Shown here one piece after another: positions 57,708-64,000 of a stretch of DNA of 64,000 nt. This DNA comes from Sphagnum compactum (lineage: Eukaryota; Bryophyta; Sphagnopsida; Sphagnales): positions 5,084,001-5,148,000 of the forward strand of contig OZ234504.1 of assembly GCA_965153455.1 (NCBI GenBank). Direction: 5' to 3'. The notes beneath the pieces were generated by a model. It saw nothing but the letters and a program-made list of their open reading frames with translations, was not told the origin of the DNA and did not search any database. Each line of letters opens with the position of its first letter. The stretch's first letter is position 1. Both the position numbers and the translations under genes were made by a program.

Positions 57708-58440
57708 GCTGTGAGGCTCAAGTATCGGCACTTGTTAGACCTGGTTTGTATTTGCATTTGCAGATTGGTAAGTTTTTGTCTGTTGAAGCTGAATGTTATC
57801 ATTTTGGAATTTGTATTTGTCAACCCTAAATTCATCAGATGTCAGATTGGGCTCCTTAAGCTGTATGAAGGAGCTCTGGAAGCAAGCAAGGATAAGTTCC
57901 TCCTCACCAAGGCTGCTCCTGATTTCGTGAGTCATGTGCTGATATGAAATCATCTCAGGTTGGATAGTCAGACCTGTCACAGCAGTCTAAGAGATCCAGT
58001 TTCCTCCAACTTCTTTTTAGCCTCCAGATTTGAATTGTCAAGGGGGGGTGGAGCTTGTGCCCTGCTTTTGTCATTACTAGAAGTAAACTCACTGAAAGAG
58101 AAACTTGGGAAAGTTAAATTTCAACAAGGATTATCATAATTGAGTATCAGATAATTTGGGTTTAGGCAGGCATTGAAATTGAAACTTTTATGGCAGTCCC
58201 TTTTGAGAAAAGAGATTTAACTGTCTCTCCAGTGAACACCAAAGTCCAACAATTTGTTCACTCATATCAAGACCCATCCAGCAGAACAAAACTATGCTCA
58301 CAAATGTTCTTGGCTGTCATCCACCATGTGTGTTTTGGTTAATAGTACTGGATCTGTGTGAAGGGTCTGTGGAGTTGAAGTGAATAAACCCTCTTATGTA
58401 CTCTATTGTTGGATATTCAGTGTACAATTCCTACATGTTT
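57708..58440 (+). other. Probable GRWD1 3' UTR
   Basis: Sequence after the stop remains less AT-rich than the spacer and has no coherent frame. Splice-like signals near 57750-57840 could mark 3' UTR introns. The poly(A) site is not determined. Confidence 0.4.
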
Positions 58441-60187
58441 TAGAGTTGGTTATTCACAAATTGTATTTGGCAACACTGGTGTGCATATCTGATCCCTGCA
58501 TTCCTAACTCTTTTTGTTGGATATATTGGTGGTATGTGAAAACATGACAAGATAATGTGAGGTGGTTTGGTGTGTTGGTATAGCATTGGATAGTGGACTG
58601 ACAAATTCAAATGTCTAATGTGTGGAATGGCTCTCAGAAAGCACTTGGAGAACTTGAACTCTGTTTCATTAGCTGCACACCTTTCTTTGCACTTGAGTCT
58701 TCCTACGAGTAAGTTACACACGGGAATAGGTAAGCAGCTATGCAAGAAAATCCCAAGAAAGTAAGAATGGATGAGGAATGAACACCTAGAACATACACAG
58801 TAACTTGTGCACTCAAGCCACATACCATACATAACTGATTGCACATCAAAGCTTATGGGCCCAAGAAAAGCAGGAATGGACTAAGAATGAGCACTGAGAC
58901 TATTCATGGCAGTCTCTGCCCGTGAGCTAGTTACTGGACATAACCGATTGTACATGAGTGTCAAGCTACGGGTTGTAAGAAACAGAAGATGGTGAGTTAT
59001 GAGGTTCACAGCCTATCAGTGACTCGGAATGTGCAAAAAGATATTAGGGAAGATCAGAAATTTTGGGAGGCAACAAAATATCTTATATAACTGCAGAGCT
59101 CTTGTCCAATGTGTGCTGCCATGTTAGCAAGACACTGCAAACAACAGGTCATGAGGTAAGAAGTAATAGCTGAATTGCATATTGTGAAAACTATGATGAG
59201 GCATCATTCTACTCACACAAGAGAGACCAGATGATTGAGGCGAAGGGTGTTTGAATGTAAAATCCACCGCCTTCTTTCTGACAGCTACCAGGGTTGGGAT
59301 GGCAGCTCTCAACACAATCATGTTATGTTGCCCACCACCGCCCCCCCCAGACAACAAACCAAGAGACCAGATTCCCAAACTGCTTTGTGGATAGAAAGAA
59401 GAGGTCCCCCATGGTACATGCCAACTGGAAATTTTACAAGACAGAATAGACAGTGGCTGGTTTGCCATGTGACAAAATTCTTATGATGAGTTCAAGTATA
59501 ATGGTAGCTGGAGGATTACAAATTTTGGTTTAGTGATGATCTTCAACGGACGATAAGTAAAAATTATGCATTGTGTTGTGGTGCTTGCTAGTGTTAATGA
59601 TCCTCACTCACATACATGCATCTTTAATTGCACAACTTGGGGGTAAAGTCCATCATGGGTAGTCTATCTACCATTTAGGAACAAGTTTTTTTCTATGACA
59701 ATCATTGCAAGAGTGTTTGTTGTAGTTGAGTTGATTCCTTGTATGAATATTCTCAATGAAAACAATTGCAAGACAATCTTCTTCGACATTTTATATGACA
59801 TTTTGATAGCAACACTCTCCTGTGTTGGATCTTGTTGAGACTTTTTTTGTCTATGGAAGGAATAGTTTGTCCATCAAGCCTTTTTGAGTAATTATGTGCA
59901 TACAATGACAAGACACTGAACGAACTGACTACAAGGTGTGGTGCCTGAATGAACTGATCACAAGCTGAGCTACAATGGTGCTCTATCCTATTGACTTCAA
60001 GTTGAAGCAAAGAAGTTGGGCGGTGTTTCCCTGAGTTGGGCATCAATAATCAGAGTTGATCATGTCTCAACAACGCCCATGAAGCCATTTTTTTTTTCCT
60101 TGTCTCAATCTCTCAGTGTCTCTCAGTGTCCTTCACTGGATCGATACAGACAAACATACCTTGACATGTACCTGGAGTTTAAGAGAT
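58441..60187. other. Spacer, nothing recognised
   Basis: Open frames at 58440-58844 and 59124-59486 lack splice context and known domains. A C run lies at about 59339-59349. No RNA gene was found. Confidence 0.5.
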
Positions 60188-60330
60188 ACCATAGTACCTT
60201 GGCCGCTTTGACACTAATTATTGTTTTCAGAAGTGTTTGAAATTTTCACACCAAAAAACAAAAGCCGGAGAACAAAATTTTGTGAAGGAAAATATTGAAT
60301 CTTCAGGAATATTAAAATAATAATAGTAAT
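60188..60330. mobile_element. MITE family C, one-ended fragment
   Basis: Begins TACCATAGTACCTTGGCCGC then TTTGACACTAATTATTGTTTTCAGAA, matching the left ends at 38963 and 61226. GTGAAGGAAAaTATTGaATcTTCA near 60282 also matches the 61226 copy. The right end is missing; microsatellite DNA follows. Confidence 0.6.
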
Positions 60331-60371
60331 AATAATAATAATAATAATATCAATCAATCAATCAATCAATC
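60313..60371. repeat. (AAT)n and (CAAT)n microsatellites
   Basis: Adjacent runs of AATAAT units (about 60313-60348) and CAAT units (about 60351-60371). Confidence 0.9.
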
Positions 60372-60744
60372 TTCCAAGGGACCAGGGACAACCTCCATGG
60401 TTAGCCTACACCTCTATGGGCACTTGAAGTCTAGACTCTAGAGTCCAAAACTGCATGTAAAAGTAAATTATCTGTAGTTGGTATGGTGGCTTTTTCCTGT
60501 AGGTCCCATGGCCTCTGAGGCACATTCAAGCTTTGTTGGCCTTCAGTGAGGCAGGTTCTGGTCTGTCATACTTGCTTGGCACAGTGCTCTGCCACTCCAG
60601 TGTGAGACAAAACAGACTCACACACACCTACCCATTTGTTTGAGAAGATTCACAGGGAGAAGTCAAGCCAAAGGGGGGCAAGGCTTTAGTGGAATAAGCT
60701 ATGGCCTTGCATAAGGTTTCATCCTGTTTTATAAGCTCTTACCC

Positions 60745-60930
60745 ATTGTAAAGCACAAGGCGAACGATATCATAAACCTAAACATGCATAGATCGTGAGG
60801 CGATAGGAGTGGGAGGTGCCTTCTTGTAGGTGTAAGGTGGCGTAAGGTGCTTCCTCTTTTTGAGGGAGTGTTATTCATCTGTATAAGGTGCGCTCCGTAT
60901 ATTATCAGAAATTTCCCAGTGTGCTTTACA
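60745..60930 (+). repeat. Dispersed repeat family B, copy 2
   Basis: Shares AAAGCAcaAGGCGAAC, ATCATAAACCTaAA and the tail AAGGTGCgCTCCgtAtAttAtcAGAAATTTCcCaGtGTGCTTTA (landmarks) with 23190-23425. No coding sequence. Confidence 0.6.
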
Positions 60931-60987
60931 AGTTATGAGCTTGCGGGAGGCTCTTGTTAGGTTGAATCCATTCTGATTCCTGTATGG

Positions 60988-61060
60988 AATGACTCACCAC
61001 GGCCTAGACTTGGGGGAAGCCACCACCTTCCCCCATATAATATTCCATGCGTTACTCCAT
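60988..61060 (+). repeat. Fragment related to the LTR-like block at 19 kb
   Basis: GACTCACCACGGCC, GGGGAAGCCACCACCTTCCC and CCATATAATATTCcaTGCGTT match 19336-19400 in the same orientation. Confidence 0.65.
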
Positions 61061-61225
61061 GCTTATAATGGCTACCGTGCACAAAATGGATGTGAATTTC
61101 CACCTTTTTTTTTACAATGAGAGCTCCGTATACGGTCAGCACATGGAGAAACAACCAAATCAGCAATAAATTGTATTTGCTTAAGCAACAATGTTCGACT
61201 TATACACAATAACAAACTCTTTCAA

Positions 61226-61442
61226 GTCTCTCGGTACCCTACTACTACCTTGGCAGCTTCAACACTAATTATATTATTTTCAAAAATGTTAAAATTTTCA
61301 GAAATTATTATTTTCAACATAACAAAGATTTGTGAAGGAAACTATTGGATTTTCAAAAATAGTTTAGTTTTTCAAAATGAAAATTTAAAACTTTATTAAT
61401 TATTCAACAGACATGTGCCAAAGCTGCCAATGTACTATGGTA
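61226..61442. mobile_element. MITE family C, copy 2
   Basis: Left end CTACCTTGGCAGCTTCAACA and right end, reverse-complemented, GTACATTGGCAGCTTTGGCA form inverted repeats. The body carries CACTAATTATATTaTTTTC and GTGAAGGAAACTATTGGATTTTCA. About 215 bp with no coding capacity and no clear target duplication. Confidence 0.72.
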
Positions 61443-61498
61443 TGTATGGCAATGTTGGTTTGCATCATACAGCTACAAACCAGTAAAGCATTGCTGAT

Positions 61499-61499
<1 letters not shown>

Positions 61500-61532
<33 letters not shown>
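61500..61532. repeat. (AT)n microsatellite
   Basis: About 15 AT units between the MITE and the 108-bp tandem array. Confidence 0.95.
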
Positions 61533-61533
<1 letters not shown>

Positions 61534-61834
61534 GGTTTTTCTTCAGTTCAGCTTGGTTGGGATTCTGAGAAGAGCCCGGAATTTTTTGTCTTTTTAATTA
61601 TATATTTGAAATTCCTAGGTGCAAATGTGAAAATGTATATAATTAAGTATTTGAAATATTCTGATTATTAGTCAAGGGTGTTGATATACTTGGGAATGGT
61701 AAATTTGTATTCTTATTAGCATTGGATGCCAAGTTAGTCAACCACTTTCACAAGTATGTATGTGAACCTTATTTATCGAAAGTATGGTGACCCTTTTAAT
61801 GTAAAATTGTGTTCACTTATTTTGGTGATAATTT

Positions 61835-62375
61835 TAAAGGTAAATTCAAAGGTGCCAAATTCACTAATTTTTGGAAGAAAGCATTTGGATTAGCACTTAG
61901 CACCCACAAGCCTTTTCTTACAAAGTCATTAGGGCCCAATTTTTAAGGTAAATTCAAAGGTGCCAAATTCACTAATTTTTGGAAGAAAGCATTTGGATTA
62001 GCACTTAGCACCCACAAGCCTTTTCTTACAAAGTCATTAGGGCCCAATTTTTAAGGTGAATCTGAAGGTGCCAATTGGCCCTTTTTGGAAGAAAGCATTT
62101 GGGTTAGCGCTTAGCACTCACAAGCCTTTTCTTACAAAGTCATTAGGGCCCAATTTTTAAGGTGAATCTGACGGTGCCAATTCACCAACCCTTTTTGGAA
62201 GAAAGCATTTGGGTTCACACTTAACACTCACAAGCCTTTTCTTACAAAGCCATTAGGGCCCAATATGTAAGGTCAATCCCAAGTTGCCAATTTGCTCTTT
62301 TTGGAAGAAAGTATTGGGGATAGCACTTAGCATTCACAAGCCCTTTCTTACAAAGCCATTAGGGCCCATTGTTGC
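61835..62375. repeat. Tandem repeat, about 108 bp x 5
   Basis: Units contain AAGGTAAATTCAAAGGTGCC, TTTTTGGAAGAAAGCATTTGG, GCACTTAGCAC and CTTACAAAGTCATTAGGGCCC. The landmark AGGGCCC lies at 61931, 62039, 62145, 62255 and 62361 (spacing 106-110). The first two units are almost identical and later ones more diverged. Confidence 0.92.
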
Positions 62376-64000
62376 ATAGTACATTCTCAATTAGGCAGTG
62401 TTCTCTTTCTAGATAGGATAACCATTGATGCATAATTTTTGAAGCTCTTTGCTCACTTTTTAGTCATTTTGAAATCATGTCAATGATACAAATAGAAGTG
62501 TATAAAGGTCTTTATAAAATGATCTAGCCAAAGGATGTTAGCAAGAAAAGCAATGTTCCATCCAAAGGAAATACACAAATGTTTCCAAACCCATTAATTG
62601 TACATGATGTAATTTATCTTTTGACAAACGTTGGTGAAAATCTTTATTACCATGTCAAAGGTTGGACATTATAATAATGTAACCAAATTGTTTCAGTGGA
62701 TGCACATGAAAGTGCAATGTATTCACTTTTTAGTGGAGGATAATGCAATGGAACATTGATTTTGGCTAACATGGTTGCTAACACATTGACCCATGTTAAA
62801 ACAATATAAAAATGTGAACCATTGACTATCTAAACTACCAACACAATTTATGTATGAATATCCATGTAAAGTAAATTTTTTTTTGTTATTTAGCATACAA
62901 TAAACTCATTTTAGGGTGCTTTTGAAGTAACACAAAATTTGTTTAACAAAAATCAAATGTTTTTTTATTAGAGCGATCTAAATATTGAGCAATTATGATT
63001 GCAAAGAAAGATAGGTCAAGCCAAGTGTATATAAAAAGGTACACAAGGAGCCCAACAAGGGTTAAATATAAGGAACATGTTGCATATGTTATTCTTTTTC
63101 AAGAGTTGTTGGACAATCCTTTTTGCTCAATTTCATACATGGTTCCAAAAGGGGTGGAAACCGAATGACAAAATTGCATTGTGAATTTGAAAAGGACATA
63201 TTAGTGGATATATCATTGTTGATATATTTTTAATGAAACCTTGAACATGATCATAAACAACTTCTAGGCCCATAATTGTAGAGTGCATTAGCGATAATTT
63301 GAAACATGAATTAATAATTATGGTTATTAATATATTCAAGAAATTTTGTTGTTACTAGGTTTTTGTCTTAATTTGTTAGCATAGATACCACGTATCTAAA
63401 CTAACTAAAACAATTCTACCATACATCTTCAATTTACAAAACAATACAAGAACCAAGAAAACACAGAATGAGAAAAAATATATATCTCCATTATTTTTCA
63501 AGACTATTTTTATTTGTTTATTATCATTTTTCCCATAACAAAGATTTCATTTTCTTTATTTTCTATTCTACATCAGCACCTTCAATGTATTTATCGAATG
63601 TCTCTTCGCTTTCATTCAATGAATACTCAAAAGATTTTTCTTCCCAAAAAAATGAACAACCATTTTTTTTAATTTCCTCTTTAAATAATACACATATAGT
63701 TGTGACTATCTAACTGATCCATATTGGCAAATCAACTTATTATAGTCATGTAGGTGAATTATTTCAAATCAACTTGCCAAACTAATTTTCTACTATGTCT
63801 ACTCGAATTGTTATGACAAGTTGACGTGCTTTTCTATTGTGTCTAATCTTGTTACTCTAGCTTGTCAACTTGTCCACTAATAAATTCTATGCTCTTATTT
63901 CTTTTCTTTACATTATCCCCCTCTTAGCTATTATAGTGTCCTCACACGACAACTGTCTACTAGCTACCATAAAATTGAGCTAGTGTAAGGAAATCATTGA
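62376..64000. other. AT-rich spacer, nothing recognised
   Basis: No exon-like frame, RNA gene or repeat structure was seen up to the window end. Confidence 0.6.

Noticed and set aside
59124-59486. Overlapping frames on both strands near a C run
   Set aside because: Both strands are open by chance, with no domain and no splice signals.

Overview
The window is nuclear DNA of a land plant. The protein-coding genes are intron-rich with GT-AG introns, the telomere-like motif TTTAGGG/CCCTAAA recurs in the spacers, and the spacers are AT-rich and full of tandem repeats and small inverted-repeat transposons. The two genes that can be assigned to a family (a group E-type bZIP factor and a GRWD1/Rrb1-type WD40 protein) look like plant orthologues. 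Nothing indicates bacterial, organellar or viral origin. A non-flowering lineage seems possible from the protein sequences, but this is not proven.

Layout. 1-2.0 kb: featureless AT-rich DNA. 2.0-8.5 kb, minus strand: a bZIP transcription factor gene whose five coding exons were resolved by hand (2792-5616), with a probable 3' UTR below and a long CT-rich leader/promoter above. 8.9-9.3 kb: an array of about 60-bp degenerate repeats. 9.9-15.7 kb: spacer with a MITE, a 77-bp satellite, a GC-rich island with a long G run, and decayed telomere-like repeats. 15.7-16.9 kb, minus: remains of a multi-pass membrane protein gene. 16.9-34.7 kb: mostly repeats (degenerate tandem arrays, three copies of an inverted-repeat element, an LTR-like GC-rich block, a decayed mobile-element ORF, one isolated terminal exon, and a hAT-type MITE with a perfect 8-bp target duplication). 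34.9-36.6 kb, plus: candidate exons of unknown family. 37.26-37.76 kb, minus: a small secreted four-cysteine protein. 39.37-39.44 kb, minus: tRNA-Val(UAC). 39.9-41.3 kb, plus: an unrecognised multi-exon gene. 41.6-43.8 kb, minus: a three-exon gene for an unrecognised protein with membrane segments at both ends. 44.8-52.3 kb: AT-rich spacer ending in a 56-bp minisatellite. 52.4-57.7 kb, plus: a 13-exon GRWD1 gene, fully resolved, with a tandem duplication in intron 1 and a MITE in intron 6. 57.7-64 kb: spacer with MITEs, microsatellites and a 108-bp tandem repeat.

The genes do not form a pathway. They are ordinary, separately transcribed plant genes: a regulator, a ribosome-assembly chaperone, a tRNA and several lineage-specific or unidentified proteins. 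The points most worth a second look are the tandem C-terminal repeat of the bZIP factor, where an in-frame stop falls inside a fourth copy; the two unidentified spliced genes at 39.9-43.8 kb; and four separate families of small inverted-repeat elements, one of which sits inside a housekeeping-gene intron.
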